Positions 25,601 through 37,700 of a stretch of DNA of 64,000 bases are shown one piece after another. Position numbers and translations under genes: made by a program. The notes under the pieces were generated by a model. The model did not search any database, had not been told where the DNA came from, and worked only from the letters and a program-made list of their open reading frames with translations. Origin of the DNA: Methylomusa anaerophila (lineage in GTDB: Bacteria; Bacillota; Negativicutes; Sporomusales; Sporomusaceae). Location of the stretch: positions 4,543,501 through 4,607,500 of the forward strand of contig NZ_AP018449.1 of the NCBI RefSeq assembly GCF_003966895.1. The letters are read 5' to 3'. Position 1 is the first letter of the stretch. Every line of letters begins with the position of its first letter.

Positions 25601-28600
25601 GAAACTCATACTGCCGCAGTCCGCCAGGGGCTCTCCCTCACAGTATGCAAGCAGTTGTCCGGCCTGCTGTCTCAGCTGCTCGGAAGCGCGGGCCGACAGC
25701 ACGATCAGGTAGCCCGGTTTTTCCGCATGCCGCCGCTCGGTTGGGGGAGCTTCCTCAATGGCTATGTGGGCATTGGTCCCGCTGAAACCAAAAGAACTGG
25801 TCACGGCGCAGCGAGGGGAACCTGGCGCGACGTCCCAGTCTTTGAGGCTCGTATTGACGTAAAAGGGGCTGTCTTTGAACTGAATATGGGGATTGCCTGA
25901 CTGAAAGTGGAGAGATGGCGGGATCTGTTTATGCTGCAGTGACAGCAGCACCTTGATGAGGCCGGCGATTCCCGCTGCCGCGGCGGCGTGCCCAAGGTTT
26001 GACTTGATAGATCCTATGGCGCAGTACTCCTGCTTGTCCGTATACGCCCGGAATGACCGGGTCAGGGCCTGATACTCGATGGGATCTCCCAGCTTGGTGC
26101 CGGTGCCGTGAGCCTCTGCCATCTGGATCTGTCCGGGATGGATACTGAAGGTGTCATATACGTAACGCTCCAGGCGCTCCTGGGAATTGGCGCTGGGGGC
26201 GGTAATCCCGTTGGTAGTGCCGTCCTGGTTGAGGCCCGTGCCCCGGATCACGCCATAGATGTGATCGCCGTCAGCGATAGCCTCCTGGAGCCGCTTGAGC
26301 ACAATTACTCCGACTCCCTCACCGGGAACAAACCCGTCCGCCTGTTCACCGAAGGTGTGGCAGCGTCCGGTAAGAGACAGCATACCCGCCCGGTTGGAAG
26401 TTAGATAAAATTCAGGCGTGGCCTGGACGAATACGCCGCCTGCCAGCGCCAGTTCCGTTTCCCCGGCCCACAGGCCCTGGCAGGCAAGGTGGACGGCGAC
26501 CAGGGAGCTGGAGCAGGCAGTATCGACGGTTATGGCAGGTCCCTGCAGATCCAGGTGATAGGCGATGCGGGCGGGGATTACCGAACCGGCATTCCCCCAA
26601 AATGCCTGCGGGGGAGGGTTACTGTCAAACAGTTTCGGGTAATCGGCGCCGGAGCATCCCACATAGACGCCGCACAGGCGCCCCTGAACTCCCGCTCCCG
26701 CATACCCCGCATCCTCCAGGGCCTTCCAGGATTCCTCCAGAAAGAGCCTTTGCTGCGGGTCCATAAAGGTTGCTTCCAGTCCTGAGATATTGAAAAAGCG
26801 GGGATCGAACCGGTCGATGCCGTCCAGGAAGCTGCCATGCTTGCAGTACCTTGTCCCTTCCGGGTAATGCTCTGCGAGATCCCAGCGGGAGACTTCCTCG
26901 ATCAGGTCATCGCCCTTGGCCAGGTGCTCCCACAACTCATTCACGGTATCAGATCCGGCAAAGCGGCCGCTCATGCCGATGATGGCGATGGGTTCTTTCC
27001 GGAAAGGAGCCCTGATATCACTGTTTACTGTTTCCCAGGCGGTATCCTTTTCCCTGGATCCGGAAACTGCCTGCGGGTTCGGTTCCGGTTCCGGGAATAG
27101 GTTTCTTGCCGGTCTTTGCCGGCTTTGATTGCCATTATGGCCACCATTCTCTTTTTCCCTGACCGGTACGGGTATTGCCTCGCCGCCAGGTTCGCTGCCT
27201 GTTTCCAGGGCAGGGGCTTTTTCCTGTAAAGAGGAAATTATCGCCGTGTGATGCTCCCGCATAATATGTTTGGTCAGTTGATCCACGTTATTGTAATCAA
27301 ACAATACGGTGGTTGGCAATGGGATATGACACTGCTTGTTAATTAAATTTACTAAATTCACGGCAACGATGGAATCTACGCCGTATTCTGAGAAACTACG
27401 ATCGTCCTGTATTTGTTGCTCTTCCATTTTCAATGCTTCGGCTATGGTTTCTTTGATGATCGTCCGTACGTGATCCTCAACCATCCGGTCGGTCACGGCA
27501 ACGCTGCCGGGGATTTTTTTCCTGCTTGCGGGCTGCCGCGCTTGCGCCGGGGATGGCTGGGGAGGCTTACGGCTTACCGGCGAACGGTCCGCCCCCGGCT
27601 TGATGTTCTTTTTTACCGGTGTTGCGACCGGCTTTAGTTGTTTTTTCTGCCGAACAATCCCGTCGCTTTCGGCGACGATAATCTGCTGGCCAAGCTCGTG
27701 AGCCTCCTGCGCCGGGAAGAGGACCGACCGGAAGCCCTCATCTTCCAATACCGCCTGCCAGGTCTGGGGAAACAGGCCGGGGCAGCCCGGGATGCGCAAT
27801 TCAGCATCCTCGTAGAGCCACCAGCCCTCCAACAGGCCGAAGGTCAGGTGGGTAAACAGGGCATTGCCGCTGATCTCGTTCAGGAGGAGCAGGCCGTTTC
27901 TCTTCAGAGTCATCTTGGTATTGCGCAGCGTACGCCGGATGTTTTTGGTGGCGTGCAGGACGTTGGTGGCAATTGCAATATCGTATCCGCCCGCCTCGAT
28001 GTCCTGTCCGGCCAGTGGGGCATCCAGGTCGAAGATCCGGTAGGTCAGATAGGGATTATCCGGGCCGTACTCGTTTTCGCCGTGCAGGAGAAAGGCCTTG
28101 GAGATATCGGTATAGCAATACTCCTTTATGTGATCCCGGTAGGGCTTTATTTTTTTAAAGACAGTGGCGCTGGTGCCGCCCGTCCCGGCCCCGATTTCAA
28201 TGATGCGGATTTGCGCCGCCGGGTCTTGGCTGAGACGTTCCTCGATATACATGACCAGGATATCGGCGAGGATGCCATTGAAATAATCGGCAACCGGGTT
28301 GTTCTTGTAGACTCCCTCAACCATTTTCGTGGAGGAGTTCGGGAACATGATGCTGGTGGCGGGTGTCTTGCTGGTGAGGATGTCCGGCAGGGCCCGCAGG
28401 GTGGCCTCTACCAGGGCCACCTGGCCTTTCGTGATGGGATCTTCCAGCCAGTGGCGCTTATTCCCGTCCCACTCCCGCCATACGGCCTCCATATCGATGG
28501 TGGCCGGGTCTTGCACGGTATATGTCGCCTGATCGCAGGCGAGGTAGTGATGGCGGGTTAAAACCGCTATGCTTTCTTCGAGCCAGCGATGATAAAGAAC

Positions 28601-28717
28601 CGGCAGCCCCGATTTTGTTTTCAGGTCAACAAACGTTGAATTCTTTTCTGTGAACAACCCAATTGATTGCAACTGACCCCAAAGCAGCCTGATTAGAATT
28701 TCGTTCATCGCTTTCAC
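13607..28717 (-). CDS. trans-AT polyketide synthase subunit, cMT-ACP-KS6-KR-ACP-KS7-DH-KR-ACP-KS8-KR-ACP-KS9(0)
   Basis: 5036 aa. Starts at GTG 28717, overlapping the stop of the preceding PKS gene by 4 bp (GTGA); ATG three codons on is an alternative. Domains: C-methyltransferase 1-370 with SAM motif EIGAGTGG near 174 and NVLHAT further on; ACP Ser449; KS6 577-990 (Cys735); KR about 1215-1650 with GGCGGLG near 1446; ACP Ser1749; KS7 1845-2255 (Cys1996, in CSSG; HGTGT intact); DH 2445-2735 (His2475); KR 2740-3130; ACP Ser3234; KS8 3335-3767 (Cys3508); KR 3950-4420 (GGTRGIG near 4179); ACP Ser4495; KS9 4590-5000 with Cys4744 but EANGSGS in place of EAHGTGT (Asn4879). The KS6-module KR has TESNQ where the others have an Asp motif, suggesting A-type stereochemistry. 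The cMT and first ACP belong to the KS5 module of the previous protein. KS9(0) pairs with the DH that opens the next one. Expected outputs: alpha-methylation, then beta-hydroxyl (KS6), then double bonds. Confidence 0.96.
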   Translation of the reverse strand: MKAMNEILIRLLWGQLQSIGLFTEKNSTFVDLKTKSGLPVLYHRWLEESIAVLTRHHYLACDQATYTVQDPATIDMEAVWREWDGNKRHWLEDPITKGQVALVEATLRALPDILTSKTPATSIMFPNSSTKMVEGVYKNNPVADYFNGILADILVMYIEERLSQDPAAQIRIIEIGAGTGGTSATVFKKIKPYRDHIKEYCYTDISKAFLLHGENEYGPDNPYLTYRIFDLDAPLAGQDIEAGGYDIAIATNVLHATKNIRRTLRNTKMTLKRNGLLLLNEISGNALFTHLTFGLLEGWWLYEDAELRIPGCPGLFPQTWQAVLEDEGFRSVLFPAQEAHELGQQIIVAESDGIVRQKKQLKPVATPVKKNIKPGADRSPVSRKPPQPSPAQARQPASRKKIPGSVAVTDRMVEDHVRTIIKETIAEALKMEEQQIQDDRSFSEYGVDSIVAVNLVNLINKQCHIPLPTTVLFDYNNVDQLTKHIMREHHTAIISSLQEKAPALETGSEPGGEAIPVPVREKENGGHNGNQSRQRPARNLFPEPEPNPQAVSGSREKDTAWETVNSDIRAPFRKEPIAIIGMSGRFAGSDTVNELWEHLAKGDDLIEEVSRWDLAEHYPEGTRYCKHGSFLDGIDRFDPRFFNISGLEATFMDPQQRLFLEESWKALEDAGYAGAGVQGRLCGVYVGCSGADYPKLFDSNPPPQAFWGNAGSVIPARIAYHLDLQGPAITVDTACSSSLVAVHLACQGLWAGETELALAGGVFVQATPEFYLTSNRAGMLSLTGRCHTFGEQADGFVPGEGVGVIVLKRLQEAIADGDHIYGVIRGTGLNQDGTTNGITAPSANSQERLERYVYDTFSIHPGQIQMAEAHGTGTKLGDPIEYQALTRSFRAYTDKQEYCAIGSIKSNLGHAAAAAGIAGLIKVLLSLQHKQIPPSLHFQSGNPHIQFKDSPFYVNTSLKDWDVAPGSPRCAVTSSFGFSGTNAHIAIEEAPPTERRHAEKPGYLIVLSARASEQLRQQAGQLLAYCEGEPLADCGSMSFTLLLGRKHFNHRLACVVRSREELIGLLKKWLAKGKVSQIYVSELRENDQREQPALKRYGNECIENCHNAGNAGEYLEHLSTVADLYVQGYELDFGELFTNEQYARISLPTYPFARESYWIAAAGAVAAATAGDKARKRGKPDTDLGDEYGRVCAGMRGLQMQENAEDAPVSPSQEPFEMMTFEESWEEQTLPAPAPAEIKTVVCFLSNPAYQQRVIDAVQALGQQTRIIFISQSAGYQKHSRQMYSISPIDRDTYQNAFRSIREEYGNVDAILYLWALEDKGHIQDAACIVRILQAITAVKLNPGRLLLAAQYQSALERCYLESWIGFERSLGLVLPHTQVALICRGASEGRQEIDIDVEDWLRLLWGELQTGKAQSVLYQDGQRHVCRIRPTSLQAGQRVWRAEGTYLITGGCGGLGFLIAQHIAKMQPVQLILTGRSAIDDEKQAKIKALEDLGSRVLYIQADVCDETRMKEKLNRAKEHFGSIHGVIHAAGTESNQTIFEKEIPSFTEVLAPKIKGALVLDDLLPEEPLDFICYFSSSAAILGDFGSCDYAIGNRFLMAYAHYRNQRQRPGKAVVINWPLWKDGGMGHQDDENAKMYLKSSGQRFLEAEEGMAVLDRILSQGSAQSLVLVGQRSRVNRFLDLVKDQPAPLGSAVSGSPGKGRRAEIKGLSLEECLEWDLKENISNLLKISRDKLDAEANLADFGFDSLSLAEFATLLTNHYGIEITPALFFQYSTLAKLTQYFLTGHQAAIREFYREEEAAGPVGPQKEAAAAVTAVAARLEPGQPRFEIINSPPSAGGVPEPIAIIGMSGRFPDARNIDEMWAILAQGQEAVREVPADRFTGRGSKWRCGLLPGMREFDPLFFEISPLEAEIMDPRQRLLLQESWKALEDAGYGAARIKTSKIGMFVGVEDGQYGQLAPEKANITSNHNAILAARLAYFLNLSGPNMAINTACSSGLVAAHQACWSLRNQECDTALAAGVNLLLLADMFEVLTQAGMLSADCRCYAFDKRANGLVPGEAVAAVVLKRLSQAQADGDQIYAVIKGSGINYDGKTNGITAPSGSSQTGLLKAVYEQYRLNPEEIEYIVTHGTGTKLGDPVEINALYDAFKDYTRKQSYCALTSTKTNFGHTFAASGLVSLISLVQALRHETIPASLHCEQENDYINWQESPFYVNKAGKPWPQAGAKDRTGAVSAFGMSGTNAHMVVQSYTPEQAGSQPEQVPFFLLALSAKTREALQEKIRDMIAILQNKDWQGKDLLPVSYTLLAGRQHFNHRCAIVIQDREDAVYVWQQAGGEERLPNLFQGKVPRDFKGQKAMQEYGEELLQRSWALKENRNKYQETLYVLADLYCQGYDLPWDGMFGDAKPRCVGLPTYPFAREHYWVSPSGAQPGNSSAAAAVTAAALHPLLHQNTSDLSEQRFSSTFTGQEFFLADHVVKGQPVLPGVAYLEMARAAVAQATGSFQAGQSGIRLENVVWVRPLAVGEQPVQVHIGLFPEDNGKIAFEIYTEAAGAGPVVHSQGSAVLSPVEKIPPADLPALQAQCSQSTFSASQCYQAFQAMGLQYGPGHQGIEMLYAGADQVLAKLSLPAAVADTLEHFVLHPGLLDSALQTSIGFLLGAGDPKGKAALKPFLPFALTALEIHAGCTAAMWALIRRSDGGKAGDKVQKLDIDLYDAQGNVCVRIKGFSSRGLEGEVGPAGKAATPGTLMLYPGWKEQAVAQEAAAPAYVQQVVMLCEPNNISRETIESRMSGVRCLTLASEQDGIEKFPDYAAQVFEEIQSILKSKPAGKVLLQIVVPNREEQQLFTGLAGFLKTARWENPQIIGQLIEVEPDEDPAGIIEKLQADSRSIINSQVRYQDGKRYVAALSEMEASPAAGRIPWKDQGVYLITGGAGGLGLLFAREIAQKVKDTTLILTGRSPLTADRQAKLKQAEAQGARIVYRQVDVTREKAVADLIQSIQTDFGGLNGIIHSAGVIKDNFIIKKTKAEVLEVLAPKVTGLVHLDQASQHQPLDFFILFSSGTGVFGNAGQADYAAANAFMDAYARYRNTLVASQQRRGQTLSVNWPLWQEGGMRVDAETEKMLRQTTGMVAMGTATGIRALYQGLASGQDQVLVMEGELKRLRAAFLGEQTGTAAINAPNAPHTREENKAVPAIDQNSFQEKAVNYFKRLLSTAIKLPAHRIEAAAPMEQYGIDSMMVMQLTNQLEKIFGLLPKTLFFEYQNIKDLTGYFLENYRGQLTELVGIEDIAAAPAGNYQNLTAVTGTEAEELTAGSRRRLRFASLRPEKREETAALDIAVIGVAGRYPQADNIRQFWQNLRDGKDCITEIPKERWDHSLYFDADKNKPGKAYSKWGGFINGVDQFDPLFFNISPREAQIMDPQERLFLQCVYETLEDAGYTRETLGLRQDFGLGGNVGVYVGVMYEEYQLYGAQEQIQGRPVAASGNPSSIANRVSYFCNFHGPSLAVDTMCSSSLTAIHLACQSLQRGNCEAAIAGGVNVSIHPNKYLMLSQGKFASSKGRCESFGQGGDGYVPGEGVGAVLLKPLAKAVADGDHIYGIIKGTALNHGGKTNGYTVPNPNAQASVIGRAFQEAGIDPRTISYIEAHGTGTSLGDPIEITGLTKTFQAYTQDKQFCAIGSAKSNIGHCESAAGIAGVTKILLQLKYQQLAPSLHSQTLNPNIDFSNTPFVVQQELAEWKRPVVEKGGESKEYPRIAGISSFGAGGANAHIVIEEYIARDPARPPIAVNAGNPAIIVLSAKNEERLREQVRQLLAAIEERQFTDNDLADVAYTLQAGREAMEERLAVLAGSVRELVKKLKSYADGRDGGGEVYRGQVKRNKETLDVFAADEDMAKTVAAWITKGKYAKLIDLWVKGLIVDWNRLYGDVKPRRISMPTYPFAKERYWLFDATLPAKSEDRPQQRAVRYLQKQWEPCSAASAPISDRTVAILTTQETMELAIQLAGHFLKSEIIDIDTYNSHELESQLQQPETHWKNYGGCVDLIGCGQGKSPISHWITWLQRLTEYGQREGLMLLGVTKGLESYQNTVVNLAGAARAGLYRMLQSEYGHLRSRHMDADPSTGDQALARQIASEFCLESEDPEICYRDGKRYRAYLDEFEKSDDGNNSNSSNNSQQTLVFPEGHVLWITGGTRGIGYQCARHFVTKHGVRRLVLTGRETMPPRAEWDAYQSQNTAVAQKIQAIRALEAQGAQVQVLSVSLTDEQAVQESLEEIKGTMGPIGGIIHCAGVGDAKNPAFIRKSVGGMQQVLDPKVDGLNILYQSFSNEPLQFFVLFSSVSAIIPALAAGQSDYAMANAYMDYFADARADACPIVSIVWPSWKETGMGEVKTKAYQQTGLLSHTNEEGLQLLDQILSGQLGPVVLPAVVNPDLWQPRQLMQRKKQETLTANIQTRRPAAAKTPPAPASLLTVTQKWLVGLFAQELRIDSAKLEMDTAFQDYGMDSILLAQVLGSINQLLANDLDPSILFEYSTIESLATWLVNNHASSLGKILDTGSPEQYMPPTQASSLPAPPIPSESPASRGLQTESHTHIYRSSKPQDIAVIGLACRFPGANSLEEYWQLLAEGRSAIRSVPEERWGYLNNFSAGLVDNITQFDAKLFMMPEKDVRAMDPQALVILEESLKLWYHAGYSPAEIKGKQVGVYLGGRSLHRPDEASLRQAINPIVAVGQNYLAANISQYFDLRGPSIVVDTACSSALVGMNMAMQALNNGDIEAAVVGGVSLLNTDASHQLFHQRGILSPDPVFHVFDQRSRGIVLGEGAGLVLLKTVEQALADGDRIYAVIKALAINNDGRTAGPATPNLQAQKEVLQTALARSGKQPEAVIYIEANGSGSEVTDLLELKAIQSVYRLDNTSPLMLGSVKPNIGHPLCAEGIASFIKVALMLQYRQFVPFLSGEQPMTHYNIESSPFYFSRKLTEWKNTPRIAAINCFADGGTNAHVILEAWEEPASRIIKRHPNPPPAINRQQFGPESRTGDAALKVIWEMFK
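16915..19060. repeat. ACP-KS8-linker block, near-identical to 5917-8060
   Basis: Partner of the KS11 block. The left boundary falls at the equivalent PFAKERYWL motif, beyond which the two genes continue with different domains: a KR here, a DH in the other copy. Confidence 0.75.
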
Positions 28718-31700
28718 TGGCAGGCGCCCCCTTCTATCTTCAGTAATTGAATCTTCCCGCCTGGTTTTGGAGCGGTTTCAATACGATTCTTCAAGTTATA
28801 AATTTGCGAGGGAAGCTGTTCCGGGTAGACAGTAATCCATTCCTCCGTATTCCCGGATAAACTTAATTCTTTTATCGCCAGAGGTTTTGTCGTTTTCAGC
28901 AGCGCAATCTGATTGATCTGTCCGGCCAGGAGGGTTTCCAACGCCACCATGCCCTCCGCCGGCTCAATGGAACCTATGCCTGCCTGCTCCATCCGCGCCC
29001 GGTACCCTGGCGATGCCACAATTCCCGCGTTGCCCCAATAGCCCCAGTTGATCACTTTCACCGCACAGTCCCATTCCCTGGCAAGCTGCCGGGCAAAGGC
29101 GTCCTTAAAGGCGCAGCCGGCAACATAGTTGCTTTGTCCCGGAGATTTTGTAAATGAGTTGATAGAGGAGAAAAACAGTACAAAATCCAGCGGCTCATGG
29201 CGGAAAATTTGCGCGATGCGGACACTTACATCCACCTTGGCGGCAAGCGCCGCCTGGAACCGTTCCTCATCCATATTGGCCAGGCTTTGGTCCAGCAGCA
29301 CGATTGCGGAATGTATCACACCGTTTATCTTGCCGTACCGGCTTTTAATTTCCTCATAAGCCCGTTGCAAAGCCTCCTGATTGGCTGCGTCGGCGGCGAA
29401 ATAGCCGGGCTGTGACCCGAGAGCCGCAAGCCTGTCCAATTTCGCCTGAATGGCTTCGTCCTTTTGCCGCCGCCCCAGCCATACCACTTTCGCTTTAAAG
29501 TTGCGGATCATGTATTCCGTCCAGACTTCGCCGATGCCGCCGGCGCCCCCGATCACTACGTACACGCCCTCCGGCTTATACAATGTCGGCTGGAACGCCG
29601 GACTCCGCACCGGAACCAGCTTTTGCCTGTACCACTCCCGGCCTCTGCCGACCCAAAGCTCTCCCTGGGAATCGGACGGCAAGGCAAAAATATCGTCAGT
29701 GGTCCATTCACCATCGGGTTCTATATCAACAAGTCTAACTTTCCAGTTGGGATATTCCCTGGCCATCGAGCCTATTAACCCGTGGAGGCTCGCATGGGTC
29801 GGGTTTGCCCCATCGTTTTTTCGAACGGCCTGGGATTGGGTGGTTATAACTGTCCAGCCCAGATTTTTAGCGCCGTAACCCAAACGGAGCAGGGCCTTGA
29901 TGGTCCGGAAGACCGGGAAAACCCCCCGGCCCTGTTCGGCGATTAATGCCTCATCTGTCAGGGATTTTAAGGGATGATGGGAAGCGACCCATATCATGTG
30001 ATCAATGGAGCCATGGGCTGCTAGTTTATTACCTATCGCCTCGATGGTGTCGCCGGGTTGGATATCCAGAACCTGTGCGTGGGGGTAGTGTTGCCTGATG
30101 GCGCTCCCGTTGCCTTCGTCCCCGCCGGCAATCACAACCTGAGCATCGGGAGACGGGAAGACTTGCCCCCTGTTTATATTAACGGCGTCCCATACGGGGG
30201 TCAGCATGATGGTTCCAACAAGTGGTTCACCGGCGGCTGCGGGTGAGACTGCGGCTAAATTGCCGGCCTGGAGATCGCCTTCCACCACCCTAGACGTGAA
30301 CCCTGTCATGCGCACGCAAGCTTCACCCTGGTCATCGTAGAGGTCGATGTCAAACTTCTGTACCTTATCCTCCGGCCCGCTGCCGTCACTGAAGCGGATC
30401 AGGGACCACATCACAGGGGTGCAGCGTTCAAGGATCTCAATTTCCTCGATGGCAAAGGGCAGCATCTGTTTGCTCTTAGTTGAACGGCCAAACATAAAAC
30501 CGGCTGAGGCTTGCAAGGCTGAGTCCAGTAAACTGGGATGCAGAAAAAACTGGGCTTGGGTGCCGGCGACGGAGGCCGGCAGGGAGAGCTTGGCCAATAC
30601 CTGACCCGTCCCCACATATACCGTTTCAATTCCCTGGTGCGCCGGTCCGTAGTCGATCCCCGCCGCCCTAAAGGCCTCGTAGTATTGGCTGGATGAAAGA
30701 GTGCTCTGGCTGCACTGAGCTTGTAAGGCCGCCAGATCCAAAGCCGGTCCTTTTGCCACCGAACTCAGCACGGCCCGGCCCTGGCTGTGCACTACCGGCC
30801 CGGCGCCGGTCTCTTTTGACTCGCTGTATACTTCAAAGGCAATCTCGCCGTTATCTTCGGGGAAAAGCCCGATGTGTACCTTAACCGGCTGTTCTCCCAC
30901 AATAATCGGGCGGACCCATACCACGTTTTTAAGCTGTATGCCGGTATGGTTTTCCAAAGTTCCGGCAGCCTGTTCCACTGCGGCCCGGGCTATTTCAAGA
31001 TAGGCCACTCCCGGCAAAACCCGTTGACCGTTCACCACATGGTCGGCCAGGAAAAACTCCTGCCCCGTAAAGGTCGAACTGAATTGCTGTTCGTAGAAGT
31101 CGGAAGCGCTTTGCTGCAGCAGGGGATAAATGGCGGTGGATGCAGTCCGGCTTGCTTGGGTTGCCGCCGCCTGGACCCAATAACGTTCCCTGGCGAAAGG
31201 ATAGGTTGGCAAACTGAGGCGGCGAGGCTTGACATCGCCATACAGTTTATTCCAGTCTAAAATAAGACCCTTGACCCAGAGATTCAGAAGCTTCTCATAT
31301 TTTCCCTTACTGATCCAGAGCTCAATCGCATTTTGCAAATCTTCATCCGCCGCAAACAGGGCAACAGTATCCTTATTGCGTTTGGCCTGTCCCTGATACA
31401 GATCTTTTATATCATCTTTATCATTTTTATCATCTACAAAACTCCCGAGTTTCTCCTCAAGTTCCTTCATGGACCCCGCCATTAAGCCCAGGCGCTCTTC
31501 CATGGGTTCCCGTCCCACCTGAAGCGTGTAAGCTATATCGGCTAAATCCCTGTCTGTTAATTGCTGCTCCCGGATTGCCAGCAGCAATTGCCGCGCCTGC
31601 TCCCGGAGGCGGTCTTCATTCTTCGCCGACAGCACGATAACAGCCGGATTTTCGGCAGTAACCGCAAGCGGCGATCGTACCAGGTTTTTGGGTATGTATT

Positions 31701-34700
31701 CCTCAATCACCACATGGGCATTGGCGCCCCCGAACCCAAACGAACTCACGCCGGCCCGCCGGGGAATGGTTTGGCCCTGATCATCCTGCAGGCTCTGCCA
31801 TTCCTTACTTTCCTGAACCACGTAAAACGGACTGTCTTTAAGCTGGATGTAGGGATTAATGGTATCACAGTGGAGACTTTTGACCAGCGTCTTATGTTTG
31901 AGTTGCAACAGGACTTTGATTACCCCCGCGATACCCGCCGCCAATTCCAAATGACCGATATTGCTCTTCACCGAGCCCAGGCCGCAATGGCTGCTTACCG
32001 TTTGGATATCGCCCGTAGCCCGGTACAGTTCCCTGAAAGCCGTCTTTAACCCGTTGATCTCAATTGGATCGCCCAGTTCAGTGCCTGTGCCGTGGGCTTC
32101 AATATAGGAAACCGTCCGCGGGTCGATTCCCGCCTTGGCGTAGGCAGTTTGCAACAAATCCGCCTGCGCCTTCGGATTAGGCGACGTTAGTGAATTGGCA
32201 CGGCCGCCGTGGTTTTCGGCGGTGCTCCGGATTATACCGTAAATATGATCCCCGGCTGCTTCCGCATCCTTCAGCTTTTTCAGGAAAAGCATGCCCACCC
32301 CTTCGCCGCGCACATAACCATTGGCCTGATTGGAAAAGGTTTTGCACCGGCCGTCTTCACACAGCATGCCGGCCTTGTTGAAGCTGATGTAAAGATCCGG
32401 CGTCACTATCGTATTGATTCCGCCGACAATCGCCATTTCACAGTTGCCGCTCTCTATGGCGCTCACTGCCCGGTGGATGGCGATTAATGAACTGGAACAG
32501 GCGGTTTCAATGGGTTCGCTGGGTCCGTGAATATTGAGGAAATAGCTCATCCGGTTGGGTCCCACCGAAGGCGCCATACCGGTGGAAGTATAGCCTTCAA
32601 TTGGCATATTCGCCTTGGCAATCAAACTACTGTAGCCAAGACTGGACGTACCGACAAAAATACCGGTTTTAGTTCCCGCAAGGCTTTGCGCCGCATAGCC
32701 GGCATCTTCAATCGCTTTCCACACATAAGTCATCAACAGGCGCTGCTGCGGGTCCATAAACATGGCTTCCCGGGGTGAAATCCCGAAGAACAACGGATCA
32801 AACTCAGCTACGCCGTCAATAAAGCCGCCCCATTTGATGTTGGTTTTATTCTCTTCCTGGACAGGATCGCCGTAATACTCCCGCCAATCCCAGCGGTCGG
32901 CGGGAATTTCGGTGATACAATCCTTGCCGTCGCGCAGGTTTTGCCAGAATTCATTTATGTCCCCGGCCAGCGGGAATTTGCCGCTCACGCCGACAATGAC
33001 AACAGGTTCAGGGGTGCTTGCCGCCAGCTTTACTGCGGCTAATGCCCCTGTTTTGGCCAGGCGGGAACGCCGTCCTTTGCCGGACAGGCTTTCTTTCCCT
33101 TCAGTTTCCCTTTCCAGGGCTTGTTCTGCGGCCGTTTCCACGGCTTGGGCTTTTGCCGGAATCTCACCCCTGGTCTTAACCGCAAATTGGGCGGCAAACA
33201 CGGCCTGGTGCTCTTTAATCAGGTATCCGGCAAAACTATGGATGGTTGGGTGTTCAAAAAATATGGCCGGAGTCAGTTCCAGCTTGTATTCCTTGTTAAG
33301 TTTATTGGCAAATTCAGTTAGGGTGATGGAATCAAAGCCATAGTTGCTAAGCTCGGCAGCCGGATCAATATCTCCGCTCTTCACTTTGAGCAGTTTTGAT
33401 ATTGCCTGCACTAACGCCGCCTGCACCTTGTCCGGCAAACTGCCGGCATCAATCGCCATTACGGAATGGGAGGCCGGGGAAACCTTCGCCGGCTGGGCTG
33501 CAACGGCAGGAGTCGGCCAAAGCAGTTTTTGCTTCATGCGCGCCAGGTTGCCTTCCGTTACCATACATTGGGTCACGCCGGCGGCTAAGGCCTGATACAA
33601 AGCCCGCAGGCCGGTGGAAGTCCGCATGACGGTCATACCCGTCGTTTGCCGCATCATATTTTCCGCCGCCGCATCAATGCGCATCCCGCCTTCTTGCCAC
33701 AGCGGCCAATTGACGGACAGGGTTTGGCCCCGGCGTTGTTTGGAAGCCGTCAGATCATGCCGGTACCTAGCATAAGCGTCCATAAAAGCGTTGGCGGCGG
33801 CGTAGTCGGCCTGGCCCGGATTGCCTAAACTTCCTGCTATGGAGGAAAAAAGTATGAAAAAGTCCAGGGTTAAATCTTTGGCGGCTTGATCCAGATTTAC
33901 CAGTCCCGCAACCTTGGGCGCCAAAACTTCCTGCAGTTCCGCCTGGGTTTTTTTGAGGATGAAGTTGTCGCGAAGCACTCCCGCTGCGTGAATAATGCCG
34001 TTGATACCGCCAAAGTCGGCCTGGATGCTCTGGATTAAATCGGCAACTTCCTGCTTTTGGGTCACGTCGGCCTGCTTATATATAACCCGGGCGCCCAAGG
34101 CTTCCAGTTTATTCAGCTTGGCTGCTTTCCCTTCGTTCAGTGGCGACCTTCCCGTGAGGATCAGGACGGCATCCTTGACTTGCTGCGCAATTTCGGCGGC
34201 GAAAATGAGTCCCAGCCCGCCGGCGCCGCCGGTAATTAAATAGATCCCCCGGTCTTGCCAGGGGATTTTTGCTTCATCGGGGGCAACCTTGATTTCACGC
34301 CAGGCGGCAACATGGCGTTTTCCGTTTTGATACCGGATGTACTTATCCGGCTGGCTGAGGCTGTTCTCCTTAAGTTTGGCGATGATGCCCGCCGCATTTT
34401 CACCTGGCTCTATTTCAATTATCTGGCCAATTAGTTTTGTATTTTCCAGGCGGCCGGTGTTCAAAAGTCCGGCAAGCCCGGAAAAAAGCCGCTGTTCTCC
34501 CTGGCTTTTTACGACAATCTGGACTAACACCTTAGCCGCTGGCTTGTCATTGAGAATATGTTGCATTTCTTCAAATACCCGGCCGGCATAGTCCTGGAAC
34601 CGGTCCCCCATGCCTGCTTGCTGGGAATGCAGGCTAAGGCAGTGTACCCCGTTCATTCCGGCGGTAATGCTTTCCCGGGTAACCTCATCCGGCTCACAGA

Positions 34701-37700
34701 GTATTACCAGTTGCCGGTCATACTCAGGCGCTGCCGCTGCCGGGGCGATGGCTTCTTCCCGCCAGGTCGGCTCGATCATCAGAGCCGCGGGAGCTGCCTC
34801 GGAATCCGGCGCTCCTGGTTCGCCGTCCAGTATTCTGAATAAAATATCTTTTATCCGCACACAAACATTTCCCTGGTTGTCACACAAATCAATATGGAAT
34901 TTTCTTATCTTATCGCCGCTTTTGTTGCCGTCACTCTGTCGGACCAGGGCCCACATGGCGGGGGCGCAGGGCCCAAAAATCTCCAGTTCCTCAATGGCAA
35001 AGGGCAGACACGGTTTGCCCGTATCGGCGTAGTCAACTATCAGGCCCGAAGTAGCTTGCAATGCCGCATCCATTAAACTGGGATGGAGGAAAAACCGGTC
35101 TTCCGTGGCGGCAGCCGGCAGGGCGAGCTTGGCCAAAATCTCCTCCGGTCCCAAATAAAGCGCTTCAATTCCCTGGAGGCTCGGACCGATAGCAAGACCT
35201 GTCGCCAATATGTTCCGGTAACATTGGCCGGGGGAAAGGGTGTTTTGACTGCACCGGGCTGTTAAAGCCGGAAGGTCCAGGGTTGGAACCTCGCCAATGG
35301 TAATCAGCGCCGCTTTGCCCTGGCTGTGCATGACGGTTTCCGCGCCGTCCGCTGCCGCCTCGCTGTAAATTTCGTAAATAATGTCGCCGTTCTCTTCCAG
35401 GGAAAGCCCGATGTGCACCTGCTGCGGCTGTTCTCCCACGGTAATGGGGCGGGCCCACACCACGTTTTTAAGCCGGATTCCCGTCTGATTTTCTCCCCAG
35501 GTTCCGGCTGCCTGTTCTACTGCTGCGCGGGCCATTTCCAGGTAAGCAACCCCGGGCAAAACCCGTTGGCCCTTCATCACATGGTCGGCCAGGAAAAACT
35601 CCCGGCCGGTAAAAGTCGAACTGAACCGCTGTTCATAAAAGTCGGAGGTATTTTGCTGCAGCAGCGGATGAATGGCGGCGGTGGCAGTTGAACTTATTGC
35701 GCCGCTTGTTTTGGGTTCCCCTTCCTGGACCCAATAACGTTCCTTGGCGAAGGGATAGGTGGGCAGACTGATGCGGCCCGGCCTGGCATCACCATATAAT
35801 TTGTTCCAGTCAAAACTTAGACCCTTAACCCAAAGCTGCAGGAATTTATCGTATTTTCCCTTACTTATCCAGGCATCAACCGTTTGCGCCATCTCTTCAT
35901 CCACAGCCAAAACAGCCAGGGCTTCTCTGTTGCGTTTGACCTGCCCCAGGTATACATCTTCAATACCGGCTTTATCATCTTTGCCTGCCGCAAAACCCTG
36001 CAGTTTATCTTCCAGTTCTTTGACGGAGCCCGCAATTATGCCCAAACGCTCTTCCATGGCTTCCCGCCCTACCTGGAGCGTGTAGGCTATAGCGGCCAGA
36101 TCGTTGTCGGTGTACTGCCGCGCCCGGATTGCAGCCAGCAATTGCTGCGCCTGCCGCCGGAGCCCTTCCTCGCTCTTGGCCGACAGCACGATGATAGCCG
36201 GGTTCTGAGGGCTGACTGCAATGGAAGGCTGTCCCGGTTCCACCGGTATATATTCTTCGAGCACGACGTGGGCATAGGCCCCGGAAAATCCAAAAGAGCT
36301 GACCCCCGCCCGCCGCGCCGCCCCTGGGGGGCTTTTCCATTCCTCAATTTCCTGATTTATATAAAGGGCGGATTTGGCCAGTTGAATGTACGGATTCATT
36401 TTTTTAAACTGCGGCATAGCGGGAATTTGCTTTTGCTTAATTTGCAGAATGACTTTAATAATCCCGGCAATGCCGGCGCCGCCTTCCGTATGACCGATGT
36501 GGGCCTTGGCCGATCCTACCGCACAGAACTGCTCCTTATTGGTAAATCGTTTGAATGCTTTTTTTAAACTGTTGATTTCAATTGGATCGCCTAACTTCGT
36601 ACCGGTGCCATGGGCTTCGATATATGTCAGGGTTTCCGGGTTGATGCCGGCATCTTCCCATGCTTTTAAAATAACATTTTCTTCCCCTTCAACACTCGGT
36701 GCGGTTAAGGAAGGAGTATATCCCCCGTGCAGGGCGGCCGAACCTTTAATAACGGCATAAATGTGATCGCCGTCTTTTATTGCCTGTTGTAATGGCTTCA
36801 ATAATATGCTGGCAATGCATTCCCCGGGAACATAGCCGTCGGCGGCTTCATCAAAAGTATGGCAGCGCCCCGTGGATGATAAAGCGCCGATACTGCAAAA
36901 ATAACGGTAGTGAGCCGAGGCCAGCAGCAAGTTCACTCCCCCCACAAAAGCCGTATTGCATTCTTTATTCCGCAAAGCCCGGCAGGCATAATGCAAAGCA
37001 AACAGCGAGGAGGAACAGGCGGTATCCACGGCCATGCTGGGACCTGTAAAGTCAAATAAAAAAGATACGCGGTTGGCAATTACCGTGTGGGCATTACCTG
37101 TTCCAAGATACGGATCTATCGGTATGTTCATCTCAGCGATCTTATCGGCGTAATCATGAAAACAAACTCCCACAAATACGCCTGTATCCGTTCCCCGCAA
37201 TTGATTGATATAACCGGCATCCTCGCCGGCGGCGTAAATGCTTTGCAGCAATAAGCGAAGCTGAGGGTCCATCCATTCGGCTTCGCGCCCGGATATATTA
37301 AAAAACCCGGCATCAAATTTATCTACATCGTCAATAAAACTGCCCCATTTACTGTAGGTTTTATTTTTTGCTTCCGGGTCCGTATCGTACCAGGGACGAT
37401 AATCCCAATGATCGATGGGGATTTCTTTTATTAAGTCTTTTTTATCCCGCAGATTATGCCAGAACTGATTTAGATCGGATGATTCCGCAAACAAACCGTG
37501 CATCCCGATTATGGCAATATCGTCGTTGCCTGAATAGGCGTTATCACTGAAGGATACCGGTACCGGTATCTGCACTTTAGCATGGCTGGCTTGTAAAACT
37601 TCCCGGGCCGCTTTTGCCGGGATGTTTTGGCCGTTTGGCCGGTTAGCCGCGGAAACTGCCGCCTGTTTTGCGTCAATCCCCAATAATTGGCTGAACGGCT

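Noticed and set aside
27638..28561. 307-codon plus-strand ORF
   Set aside because: Lies wholly antisense to the C-methyltransferase and is explained by GC-rich codon structure; no ribosome site or recognisable motif.
28700..28730. Frameshift breaking one PKS gene in two
   Set aside because: Both sides end and begin in sensible linkers and the GTGA overlap is a normal coupling signal, so a natural split is more likely.
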